Shown in pieces: positions 47,089 through 58,605 of a DNA stretch of 64,000 nucleotides. Position 1 is the first letter of the stretch. Each line of letters opens with the position of its first letter. The DNA is from Arachis hypogaea (lineage: Eukaryota; Streptophyta; Magnoliopsida; Fabales; Fabaceae), in the NCBI RefSeq assembly GCF_003086295.3, contig NC_092038.1, positions 125,143,518 to 125,207,517 on the forward strand, read 5' to 3'. Position numbers and translations under genes: made by a program. The notes under the pieces were generated by a model that was given only the letters and a program-made list of their open reading frames with translations, was not told the DNA's origin and made no database searches.

Positions 47089-48465
47089 ATTATTTAAGTT
47101 ATCTACTTATCTTTCCCTAATTATTATAATGATAATACTTGAGACATGATCGTCATCAGATAATCTTGTACCGTTGTACGTATCACGCGTAGATAAAGTT
47201 GGTATTTGTTTGGCATTCTAAAAGGAGTATTATTTTGGCCGTATCCAGAAGATTATTTGGCTCAATCTATATAAATATGGTCAACTTAAATATTTTTTAA
47301 GTTAACTATATAATTCCTCTAATTTGAGCATATACTCTACTTATAATAAATAATTAAAAAAATTAGTTAAAAATAATCCTAATTTATCTTATTTAATATT
47401 TATTAATTATTTTGATAATTAATAAATACTAAATAAAATAAATTTTAATTTTTTTTTGTTCTTCTAACATTATCGAATAAATAAACAAATACAATAATAA
47501 ACACAACATGTAATCACAAGTGGCAACACAATTCTTTTGTTTAATTTTCTACAGTATTTTTTAAGACAAGTCAATACTAATTTGTCATAAATTTAAATTT
47601 TATTTAAAAATTTATTATTTTAAATATATAAATATATATTTATTTATAGAAGTATAAAGAGATATTTAAGATAAAAATAAATTTAGAATATATTTTCATA
47701 TAAATCTCAAAAAATATTAATATTTTTATTTTAAATATCATATTTATGACTTTAATTAAATATAGTCTTAAAAAATCAACTTTAATTAGTCAAGTGAATA
47801 ATTCACTCGTGTGTTTAAACAAGTGTACAACAATATATACTAATTATTTAGGACTGACAATAGATAAGATAGGGTAAAATCTGACCCTATCCTAACTCTA
47901 CCTCCTAACTCTACTTGGGGGTTGAAAATTTCATTAAAACTCTGTCGTACTCTTAATTTTAACCTTATTTGCACTCTAAAATTTTAAATCCTATCCTACT
48001 CTACTCTACCCGTTGAAATATTAAATTTTTTCAAAACAAATATAAAATTCAATCCTTCTAAATTTCATACATATTAATAAAATATAAAATAAAAAACTAT
48101 ATTCAAATTAAAATTAAAAAAATAAATTTTTTTTAAAAATTTAACATAAAATTATAAACATATATATTATTATAAATATATAAATACTCTAAATTACTAA
48201 ATTATATAAATTAGTTTAGTGGTTATTCATTTATTCTAAGTTATTATACTGTATTTTGCTTGTTATTAATAATAATGAGAAGCATGAGCATTAGTATCAT
48301 ACGGTTGCACATTTTTAATCACACGAACTATGATTACAATAGCATTTCTGAGATAATAAGAGCTCACAAGCCACAACAGTTTGCAAGGGACATAAACATG
48401 TGACATTCACTCATCATGATTCATGAATAATTTCTTATTCAAATGCATTATTATTCAACCGTAAG
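47089..48465. other. AT-rich spacer
   Basis: No gene is seen. A patch near 47880-48010 with many CCTATCCTAACTC-type motifs looks like a decayed transposon piece, without clear ends. Confidence 0.5.
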
Positions 48466-48473
48466 GGCCCAAT

Positions 48474-49718
48474 CAGTGGCGGATCCACGGGGGACCTAAG
48501 GTGGCCATGGTCCCCCCAAATTTTTTTAAAAAAAATAGTAAATAGTAATAATTAATAATATTAAATTTTTTTATATATAATATTAAAAAAAATATAAGTT
48601 ACAAAATTTTATAAATTAAAATAACTAAAAACTGCACTATGTATTGGATATTTGAATTATTGTTGTTCTTGTTAACAAATAGCTCATTCTAATAATTAAT
48701 AAAAATGGTTCTATTATACTAGCCCAAGCCCATACTATTAATTAAAGTAACCCTAGTACATTTTTCAAATATTTATTTCAAACTATCATAGGCATAGCGT
48801 CACTTTTCTCTCTCTTTTAGTGATTCCCAAACTTTTGGTCTTCTACTCTTCTCATTTTAATTTTCTTTCCATACCAAAATAAGACATATGAAGAAAAACC
48901 ATTGAAGAGAAGTGAACAACAAAATATTAACCATTGAATGCACAACAAAGATTCAAAGAGGTATATTTCAATTTTTTTAAGTTAATGACAATGTCAAGTA
49001 TTATTTACATTATTTATTTAAAATAATTAATTTATTTTTTTTATAATGGACAGTGTTCAAAGATTGAAGTGAGGACAAAACTCAATAGAATTATTTTTTT
49101 GTGAGACTTGGAACAAAAAATAATCAGGTAAATCAATAACTTTATTTTTGGTTATTATATATTTGTGTTTCTAAAATTATTTGTTATTGCTCAATAGGTT
49201 TAATATTTTTTTTTAAGAAAATAATATATATGCAATTATTTTTGTTTTTTTTTTGTTAGATAGTTCAAGTTAAGTTAAAAATGTCAAAGATGAAAACAAT
49301 TCACTCATTTTTCAAGAGAAAAGAGAGAATATATGATGAACAAAATTCAGCTTCAGATTCTTTGAGTAATGTTCAAAATATTATTGAACAACCTGTGACA
49401 CAACTTGTTGAGCAAGATATTCAACCTCCTGCTTCCAAAATAGCAAGGACTGAAATAGATCAAGTTAATATTGATACATTGATGCGTGATCCCGGAAAGC
49501 GTCCGCAAATTTGGAATTATCCTATCAATCAACAAGATGAAATTCGTAGAGCATACATAAAGTTTGGACCATAAAGTTTTAGTATGTAGTTGAACATTGA
49601 CTTTTATATAATATAATTACTTTTTTGATATATATGCTACAAATCATATTTTGTTAATTTTTTGTTATATTTTATATTTAATTGGCCCCCTCTTATAAAA
49701 TTTCTGGTTCCGCCACTG
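48474..49718 (+). mobile_element. Internally deleted hAT element
   Basis: About 1.24 kb, with ends CAGTGGCGGATCCA and, reversed, CAGTGGCGGAACCAG, a terminal type common in plant hAT elements. Flanking 8-mers are GGCCCAAT (48466-48473) and GGGCCAAT (49718-49725), one mismatch apart if the right end is at 49717. It keeps only the first part of a transposase gene (49281-49574). Confidence 0.75.
49281..49574 (+). pseudogene. hAT transposase N-terminal remnant
   Basis: A 97-aa ORF matching the N-terminus of plant hAT proteins of the TTF-zinc-finger/ZMYM1-like type. It starts with SFFKRK and ends with DTLMRDPGKRP and NQQDEIRRAYIKFGP, the segment just before the TTF-type finger. The zinc finger, catalytic core and dimerisation domain are missing, so it cannot act as a transposase. 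Confidence 0.8.
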
Positions 49719-49726
49719 GGCCAATT

Positions 49727-51256
49727 GCCCCCACCATAAAGTGATCACAGCCACAGTGATGCCATTGGATGAATCATGCAATTAAACGCATCACAAAAAT
49801 CAAAATAAGTTAAACCATAACATATATAAGTTTGTTTTTCATTTTGGTATTTTTAACTCCATTGATGTTATCAAAAGTAATTACTTTTACCTGCCGTTTA
49901 TCAAATTCGATTAGGTAACCGAATTTTAAATAGGTGAATGTTATGGTGTTTAAAAAGTGGTATCTATTTACAAAAAAGTGTTAAAAATTAATATTTAATT
50001 TAAAAGATATAAAAATAAATTATCTTTAAAAATTTAAAATTTGTTATAAAAAGTAAATTAGACAAAAATTAAGCAACAATTGATAGACATCATAAAATTG
50101 ACCTTTCAAATAATAGAACTCAGACAACAATGACAATTTAAAGAAAAAAAGAGTGATGAAGTGCCTTGTCCCATATTTAGCCCAGTAACTAGAATGATCC
50201 AATGTTAATATATAATACTACACCCGTGCATTTGGTGAAAAGCCTAAAAGATAGGGAGGGCAATTATAAAGAGGCCAAAAGAATCCAATAATTTTATGCT
50301 ACAATTTAATTAAGTATATAGTGCTACACCATTTTTGCTTAGAGTGGGGGGCACAACTCACAAGCACCAACTACCCAAAAATCTTATAATGAGATCCACT
50401 CTTTCGGTTGCAGTTACACCAAAGTGTGGTTTGATTTCAGAGACTGCTAGATTTCAGGGATTCCACTTATCCTTTATGTTTATTACCTTTACTTTTTTTT
50501 AAAATTAATATAATAATTATAAATATAAATATAAAATTACTTAAAATAATAATTTTTATAATTAAAATATTTAGATTCAAGTTATAAAAATAACAAAAAA
50601 AAATATACATATGGTATTGAAAATTAACAATAATTTGAATAATTAAATATTCAGAAAACAATAATTTGAACATAAAATCTCTCTCCAATTTTCATTAAAT
50701 ATTATGAAAAATGCTACATGTACAACACTAATAAACCTTTAATCAGCCTTTATTAATATTTAATTATTTTTTTATTAAAACATATCCCTATTTTTAGGGT
50801 ACATATCTATAAATATTTTTAATTTAAATAATAAAAATATAAATCAATCTAACTTCTCTCCAACTTCATAGTTAACTATTAGGACTTTGCTTCTTTTTAC
50901 CCAATCTCCCATAACAAACCTGATTTGTTGTTCTTTTTTTATCGTAACTTTCACACTGTGAAGCATCCTCGCAATCAAACATGATTTGTTATTAGTTGCA
51001 TTAGTGAATTTCAAAAACAGGAACCTCCCAGCCGAAACCTCTCTCATTTTCATCGGTGAAGATAGCTGAAATACTTTTTAATTTTCATTGGTGAAAGGTA
51101 TCACCACTTTTTATATCTGTGCTTAATTAATGTTATGAAATATCATATTCATCATTTTAAATTATATTTAAAAATAAACAGAAAAATTCCATTCTTATTT
51201 AATTGAAACAAGTTTGATTTTATTTGATTTTATTAATAGAATTGTTACGAATAAAG
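49727..51256. other. AT-rich spacer
   Basis: No gene is seen. Confidence 0.5.
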
Positions 51257-51716
51257 TATTTTGTACTTAATTAGTTTGAGTAAAGAAACAAATAAAAAAT
51301 CTAGAGTTTACGAGAGAAAATATAGCTGGTATAGTCATAATAATTGTGTTTTTATTTTTCAATTATAACACATCTAATAGTATGATATTATATACAAAAT
51401 ATTTTTAAAACACATCTAAAATCGTAAAAATCTAGTTTTTAAATATACACGTTTTCAAAATCGTAAATTTCTAGTTTTTAAATAAAAACGCACATAAACT
51501 ATTTTGTACTTAATTAGTGTGAGTAAAGAAGCAAATAAAAAATCTAGAGTTTATGAGAGAAGATGTAGTTGGTATAATCATAATAATTGTGTTTTTATTT
51601 TTCAATTATAAACATCTAATAGTATGATATTATATACAAAATATTTTTAAAACACATCCATAATCGTTATAATATATTTTTAAAACACATCCATAATCGT
51701 TATAATATATTTTTAA
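51257..51716 (+). repeat. Tandem duplication, about 160-bp units
   Basis: The segment 51257-51420 recurs at 51500-51658 in direct orientation with few changes (both contain TTTTGTACTTAATTAGT and CATCTAATAGTATGATATTA). After the second copy a 32-bp unit, starting AAAACACATCCATAATCG, occurs twice in tandem. Two rounds of local duplication are implied. No coding content is seen. Confidence 0.85.
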
Positions 51717-53019
51717 AGTTGAATTTTAAATTTTGATTCATTTGAATTTTAGTTGTGTACTTAAATTATAATATATTTTTATATTAAATGTATTAATTTT
51801 GAAACGAAAATTAAGATTTAAATTTTAAATTTTAGTTTGATTTAATTTGAATTTTAAATATGGATTTAATTTTTAAAGACACTAAATCTATTTACATTTT
51901 TTAGATGTGTTTGTTTTATTTTTTTGAATTATTGTAAAAAAAGGTTAAATATTGTACCAATTCTAAAGGATACCTAGTTGAGTTGAAATATTATATAGAT
52001 GTTCACTACAATACAATGCAAGGAGTTGCCATATGGTATTGATTGCTTTCTACTTTTTTTTTTTCGTTCTTTTTAATTAAAGGCACAAGTGCATAATAAT
52101 ACCCTTTAGCCTCGGCAAGCTTTCTTTTTTCCTTTACTAATGGATTTTATTAATTTTTTTAGCTTTATCAGAGGCACTTAATGGTTGTGGGAAGTAGGTT
52201 TATACTTTATATGCAAAGTGAAATAATGGAACATGCTTATGTCTCTTGTGGTTATATAATATGGGTAATGGAATTGAGAATAGTGGAGTTTGGCAGAGAT
52301 GATAATAATAATGATGTAGTTTAGTTCAAATACCCCATATCATCTCTCTTTTTCAAAAGAGAATGAATAATAACCATCCTAAATTGTTTGTGATTTGAAC
52401 CAAGAGGAAGAATAATATGAAATTGAAAACTAAAAAGAAATGTTGATCATTAAAGAGAGAAGTTTATGATCATTATTATTCTTAATCATCATTATTGCAT
52501 TGCCAATTTGCCACATATCTGTGGTGTCTTTTATATTGAGCAATGACAAATCGAAATATTCTATTTATCCAATATTTCATACGTCTGATGAGGGGTCAAA
52601 ATTTCTCATAATTTTAGCGAATGTGTAGATATAATGTTAGTGAAAATGGAACATTTCGTTTTTGATTTTGTTGTGTGACATATAGTGTTGGTGTCTGGTA
52701 TGTGTGAGGCAATACCAAGTGGATGAAAAAGCATGCAAATATATAAAGTAAACTAAATTGGATTCACTTTGAACATCCCTGTTTGATTGGATAAGATAAA
52801 ATAACCGAGTGGAAAGCCAATGGACATAACGCCAATTACTCTCTCAAATTTTGCAGTATTACAGTTACATATGATTAAATTCATGTACACCTCACATACA
52901 TGATTTAATCCCATATAGTAATTAGTAAGAAGTAAAGAAAATAACACTATATACTCTCTTGGCTCTTGCTAATAAGTTCCATTCAATATATTATGTTATT
53001 AACAATCTATGATTCACAG
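51717..53019. other. AT-rich spacer
   Basis: No gene is seen. Confidence 0.5.
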
Positions 53020-53484
53020 ATCCTGACACGGACACGGGACACGATATGATACAAGACACGCAAATTTTAAAATCTTACATGACACGGGGACACGTATACA
53101 TATAAAATATAAAACATTTTTTAGATAAATCATAATGATATTTTGATATTTTATTGATATTAAAATATAAATTAAATTTTTTAATTATTTTTAATGTCTT
53201 ATTTTAATTATTTCAAATATTTAAAATATTTTTTTGTTTTAATAAATAATAATATATACTATATCTAAATTTATTTTAAAAATATATGTTTAGAATAAGA
53301 CTGAACACGCTGACACGTGATGGTATTTAGGTGTGTCTAGGTGTATCCAGAAAAGAATTTTTTATTAAAATACGGTTGGATACAATAAACACGCGTATCG
53401 AACGAGTGTTAGTGAGTGTCATCTTTAAAATGTATCCGATACGCGAACACGACAACAACTCAGTAAAATATCCGTGCTTTATAG
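53020..53484 (+). repeat. Dispersed repeat, CG-rich ends, copy 1
   Basis: About 465 bp. It begins with TCCTGACACGGACACGGGAC and ends with CTCAGTAAAATATCCGTGC, with an AT-rich core. An inverted copy lies at 56541-56975. The end sequences contain many ACACG units. It is likely a MITE family; terminal duplication is not clear. Confidence 0.75.
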
Positions 53485-54497
53485 TTATCAACAAAGGAAT
53501 ACAACCATTTAAAAGTATATATATGACGGCTTTAAGAAATTAATAGTTTATAAACTAGTTCAGGAATATAATGAATCGTGTTATTTGTACTACTTTTGAT
53601 ATATTTTTATCTGCACAATGAAAAAATAATAATATAAATATCATTTCTTATGTCCTCAGTTTGTTAATAGTTAACACCACTGTCATATCTCATCCACTTA
53701 TTTGCCTATACCACTTACATCATTACACCAATTTGATCACACTAACCACCATTTGTTTGTTTCTTCCTTTCAGATCCAATCTAAAAACTGTTAGCAATTA
53801 TGATCCAATTGAATGTCACCCATGTTTTTTTAGATTCATTCATGTATATTTTTATATGTTACTTTGATTAAATGTCAATATTAATATTAAATATTTTTTA
53901 ATTAATAAGAAGAGAATATTAAAGTAATATTTTAATTAATAGATGAACTCTTCTTGGCACACCGACAACAGAAAGAATGGACTCAACAAAGCTTATTGGG
54001 AGTGGGGGACTGGCATTGCTGGGTATTAATTGTTGCTGCCAAGTGTTATTGCACTTCTTTTCCACAACCATGTTTTAAAGAATAAGAAAACTATAACGCT
54101 ACTTTTTTTTTGGTTATTCTATTTGAATGATATTACATTATTAGTAAATATTATAATTTTTAGTCAGCACTCAATTAATAATAATTTATATTTATAAACA
54201 TTTTATATATAATAAACATATATAAATTAATCCAGTTTATATCCATATTTTTTATAATTTGTATATATAATTAATAAAATTTATTTATTAAAGACAATAA
54301 TTTTTCATTTCATTTTATTTTGGACACTTAAATTAAGAATCTGATTGAATAATAACTTTGTTAATCTATCAGTACATTACTATTTCTATGGTGACTGGTG
54401 AGTTTCGTCCGGGAGATAATAATCTAATAGGTGATGGTGGAAATTTCGTGTTTTGACAGGATTTCATTTAATTCTTATTCCTGGCCGTTATCGTGTT
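53485..54497. other. AT-rich spacer
   Basis: No gene is seen before the tRNA. Confidence 0.5.
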
Positions 54498-54569
54498 GTG
54501 GCTGTAGTTTAGTGGTAAGAATTCCACGTTGTGGCCGTGGAGACCTGGGCTCGAATCCCAGCAGCCACA
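54498..54569 (+). tRNA. tRNA-His (anticodon GUG), nuclear type
   Basis: The acceptor arms GTGGCTG (54498-54504) and CAGCCAC (54562-54568) pair perfectly, with A as discriminator. The anticodon stem-loop is CCACGTTGTGGCCGTGG with GTG in the loop. The T arm is CTGGG-CTCGAAT-CCCAG, containing the B box. The D arm has TAGTTTAGTGGTAAGA. It has no intron and no encoded CCA, as in eukaryotic nuclear genes. The G at -1 that marks tRNA-His is added after transcription. Confidence 0.95.
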
Positions 54570-54578
54570 TTTTTTTTT
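54570..54578 (+). terminator. RNA polymerase III terminator of tRNA-His
   Basis: A run of nine T directly follows the discriminator base, an efficient Pol III stop signal. Confidence 0.85.
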
Positions 54579-54878
54579 CCATAATTTTGAAACACTACTT
54601 ATTTATTTCTTTACTACTCCTTTCGTCAAAAGCATAAGAGTATATAGATTTTCCAGTCATAAGACAAACATTATTAATAATCTAAGGAATAATGCAAACA
54701 TGGGTAAGTGATGACATGGCCATATAGGTACGTAACTATTGTGCTCCAACATTTATTATTTTACTGCAAATACATCATATATATATCATGGATGCATGCA
54801 AGACTATCAATAATATCATATGCAACCATCAGCACTAGGAAGTAGGAACACTAAGGTTTTAAAATTACAAAATGAGCC

Positions 54879-55142
54879 TCAAGGAGTACTAGTGGTAGTT
54901 TGGGCAGGTGGGGAGAAGAATGATGCGGCTGATGGAATATTAGAGGGTATTTGTGGAACTGTAAACGGCAACCTGTACTCAGGCCAGTCAGTCACCGGTG
55001 GAAATGGAGGAAAATCATAGCTGCCAAAATCAGGAAATGTTGGTGCCAGAAGTTTTCTGCTGCTGCCTTGAACCATTCCAACACTAGAAAGTGACAAAGC
55101 AATCAACATAGCTAATAAAAACAAGCTTGTCTTAGTGCCCAT
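54879..55142 (-). CDS. Small secreted Pro-rich peptide precursor
   Basis: An 87-aa intronless ORF with a strong signal peptide (MGTKTSLFLLAMLIALSLSS, likely cleaved after VQG near residue 26). The mature part begins SSRKLLAPTFPDF and is rich in Pro, Phe and Tyr, with PPFPPVTDWPEYRLPF, ending in a Ser/Thr/Pro tail. There are no cysteines. A TATA box lies 45-51 bp upstream. It resembles the many small secreted cell-wall or signalling peptides of plants, but I do not recognise a family or receptor. The good signal peptide plus the TATA box support a real gene. Confidence 0.7.
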   Translation of the reverse strand: MGTKTSLFLLAMLIALSLSSVGMVQGSSRKLLAPTFPDFGSYDFPPFPPVTDWPEYRLPFTVPQIPSNIPSAASFFSPPAQTTTSTP

Positions 55143-55186
55143 TTTGGTTGTTGAGGTGACACAACAAGGCCTGAGCTAATTGGGAT

Positions 55187-55193
55187 TTTATAG
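55187..55193 (-). promoter_or_regulatory. TATA box of secreted-peptide gene
   Basis: The minus strand reads TATAAAA, 45-51 bases upstream of the ATG at 55142. Confidence 0.6.
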
Positions 55194-56540
55194 TACCTCC
55201 AAGCCAAAGAATGAGGTTTTAAATGGGCGTCAAATGTTGGTGTGCATTACTCTTTTTTGGAGTAGGGTATGCCAGATATAGATTCAACTGTGACCCACTT
55301 TAATGCCTTTTTTGTTTGGTTTCTCTTCTATCCTACTCATTTGCAGTTATCAATCTTTTTCCCTTCTCTCTCAATATTCATTTTCTAACAAAAGACGACT
55401 AATACAATGTCCCTTTGGCACTTAGGTAAGCATGGTGTTAATTAGCATTTTTTGTTAGTTGAGCTAAATTATTCATTATGCTATGTTTAGGTCTTAGTGA
55501 TGACTTGTGCTTTGAGGTGCATCCATGATTTTCTTATTCATCATCAATTCATCATATAAGTACATTAAAGGCTCAATTCTTTTCTGTTTTGCTGGAAAAC
55601 TTAGTTATTAGTTATTACACAAGTCTTTGAAAAAGATATATAATGGTAGCTTAGCTTCTAATGATTTTTTTTTGTTAGACTTTTTTAGTTTCAGCACTTA
55701 AGTAACATTTGTTTTAAGGTATTGGGACGGAGATTAAGAAATTAAAATTCAGTATCATGTTTATTGGTTCAGAAATCGATACTAAAATTTCAGTATTTCA
55801 ATACTTCTAAAAAGTAGAAAAATAAAAAACTGAAATTTTAAAAAATGAAGAGTCAAATTTTAATAATATTTTATACTTAAAATATCTTTATTTTAATTAA
55901 TTAATTCTAATTTTAATTTTATGTAAATTAAATTAGAATTTTATTCTTATTTCAATGTTTATTTTTTATTTTACACTAAATATAATACTAAAATTTATTT
56001 CAATTTCTGTTTTTCAGTTTCGGTCATTTTTTTAAACACGAATTTAGAGAATTCTTAAAAACTATATATAGAATAATTCACAATTCATATTACTTTTTAT
56101 TGACTCTAATAATATGAGTAATAACTAAGTTTAGTTACTTATATTGCATTATATATATAGCATTGCCATGAGTGCCAAATTAAATTGTTCACATACTTCG
56201 TATAATTAATAATGGAAAAGTCTAGGCCAGTAATTTTATTATATTTTGGCCAGAATATAACCAGTAGAAAAAGGTGAGCTATTGAATAAAATCTCACATT
56301 AATTTCACACCATCAAATCATCATTAATGGCTAGTTGATGACTACCAATCACAAATATTACTGCCCTAGCATTGCTCATTAATAATTATGACAAGTGTTT
56401 GCTTTCAACTTCTAATCTTTACGCCAAATTCCAGTTTTATCTCTAACATAGTAACACTTAAAAAAAAAATCTTGTCCTAAATAATCTATTTTTATCCTAA
56501 AATATTTTTAATAGATTCAATTTTGTCAATTCATTAAAAA
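55194..56540. other. AT-rich spacer
   Basis: The promoter of the secreted-peptide gene is at the left. No other gene is seen. Confidence 0.5.
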
Positions 56541-56975
56541 TAAAGTACGGACACTTTACTGAGATCTTGTGTTTATATGTCGGACATATTTTATATACAA
56601 CACTTATTAGCACTTGTTTTACACGTATTTTAATTAATAGAAAAACAAGATTTTTTCTTCAATATATTTAGATACACTTAAATACCATTACGTATCAGCG
56701 TGTTTAATTTTATTTTTAATATGTATTTTTTAAATAAGTTTAGAAATAATATATATTATTATTTATTAAAATAAAAAATATTTTAAATACTTTATATAAT
56801 TAAAAAAGATATTTAAAATAATTAAAAAATTAATTTATATTTTAATAAAGTATCAAAATATGATTATAATTTATCTAAAAAATACTTTATATTTTATATA
56901 TATCATATTATATTTTTGTATCTTATAAAAATTAAAATTCCTGTATTAACGTCTCATATCATGTCATATTCCTAA
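56541..56975 (-). repeat. Dispersed repeat, copy 2 (inverted)
   Basis: The reverse complement aligns along its length with 53020-53484, including the AT-rich core and the CTCAGTAAAG...CCGTACTTTA end. Many CG sites of copy 1 are TG or CA here (ACACGGGACACG against ATATGACATG), the pattern left by methylation and deamination. Confidence 0.7.
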
Positions 56976-58605
56976 TAATATATATGTACACTAACAATAT
57001 AATTAGTTAAGTAAGGTTAAGTCATTGTCGGTCCACCCCTGCCACTATATTAGTCTCATTGTCAACTATCTTATATTATTTATCGAGTAATTTCTAGTTA
57101 ATATCTTTTAACAATTACATAAACATGGTTATCTTTTTTCTTAGTTCCAAAATCATAATATTAAAATAATCATACATATTAGGGTATGAAACTTAATTAA
57201 TAATAACATTTTCAATTACAAGCACTAACGATCTTAAATATTTCACTCATATTTAATCATAAGATAACATTAGGTTCATTTAAAACCTTTGGAAATAAAA
57301 ATAAGACATTTGATAAAGAACTAAAAAGTAGAACTTTCCTCTTTCAATATTGTTTAATTATTTGATAAGCCGTAATAAGAATTGGGTAAGCTTCCAAATG
57401 AAATGAACCACTCTTGCGGTGGGATATATAGCACTCATAAATATATGGTTAGTTAGGTGTGATGGAGAGTCGATAACAACATATACAAAGAGGTAGATGC
57501 CACAATTATGAAGTTCAGATGCAAAGCAAATAAATAACTACTCACATATACATACTGTAACTTCAAATTAATAAAAAGCCATGTTTGTTTAGAACGTTCA
57601 ACTAACACACATTATTATGCTTCTAATAAACCCTACTACGTCAATGTGAATGACGCGCATCAGTGATATCAATTAAGAAACTAGAGATTTAATTAGTTTA
57701 TTTTTCATATTAAAAAAATAGCTATAGCAGCGATGAAAATTTGTATTTCATGAAAAGTTTAATTTGTCACATTATTAGGAAATGCAATAATATGCATGCA
57801 TATATGGCATGCAATTTGGTAACTGGGTGATATAGCACTAATTAAAGACCATATATGCATGCACATACACTTGATAATATGATGATATGATTTTTCACCT
57901 TGGTTAGTTTATCTATATATTATGAAGTAAATATTAAATTAGTACTCGAAAAATTTTTATACTGACAAAATGGTATTCAATTTTTGTTATTGATAAAATA
58001 GTACTTGAATGATTTTAAAATTAGACAAGCGTGTTCTCGTACTCGCCGGAGCATAGTTCTAATGAGAACGATGCTGAGTTGGTCACCAATTTTTGCTGAC
58101 AAGATAAGTTTGTTTTGAGCTAAAATTTTTAATTAAATAAATGATCATCCTACTTAAAAAATTCCTAATTCAATTGGATTTTTCCTAAATCAATTGAATT
58201 TTCCCTAAGCCCTAATTAGCTACCGTTATTACTAGGTACTGTGACTAAGTCTATCTCCTATCTTTTCACTACGAGTAAAACTGCAAAGTCATGTAGAGAG
58301 TGAAAGACGTTGTTGTGGAAATCAATTTTGGCACGAAAGAGAACAAAAGGATGTGAGAAACATTGTCGAATCTGAAACTTCAAGTGTAAGGGATTGCAAG
58401 GGGCATCATCGCAACTCCACTTTTCACTGTGAACGACATTACGAAGAGGTAGTTTTTGCTTCATTCCGTGGTTTTATGTATGTTGCCTCTGTAGACTACT
58501 TTATGATGACTTTGATTGTTTTGGTAGTTCATCATTTTTGTTGTTTGTTTTTTGCTATTATAACTTCTGGTTTATTCATTCCATCATCCTTCTACTATTT
58601 TTTAG
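56976..58605. other. AT-rich spacer, possible MULE left end
   Basis: No intact gene is seen. At about 57940-58030 the motif TACTCGAAAAATTTTTATAC and a related one (GTACTTGAATGATTTTAAAA) resemble terminal regions of legume transposons and may be the left end of the MULE remnant that follows. No matching right end was found. Confidence 0.4.

Noticed and set aside
54498..54569. Plastid-derived tRNA insertion
   Set aside because: Sequence and arms are of the nuclear cytosolic type, and no plastid flanks are present.
54431..54637. ORFs across the tRNA-His region
   Set aside because: They overlap a perfectly folding tRNA gene and its terminator.
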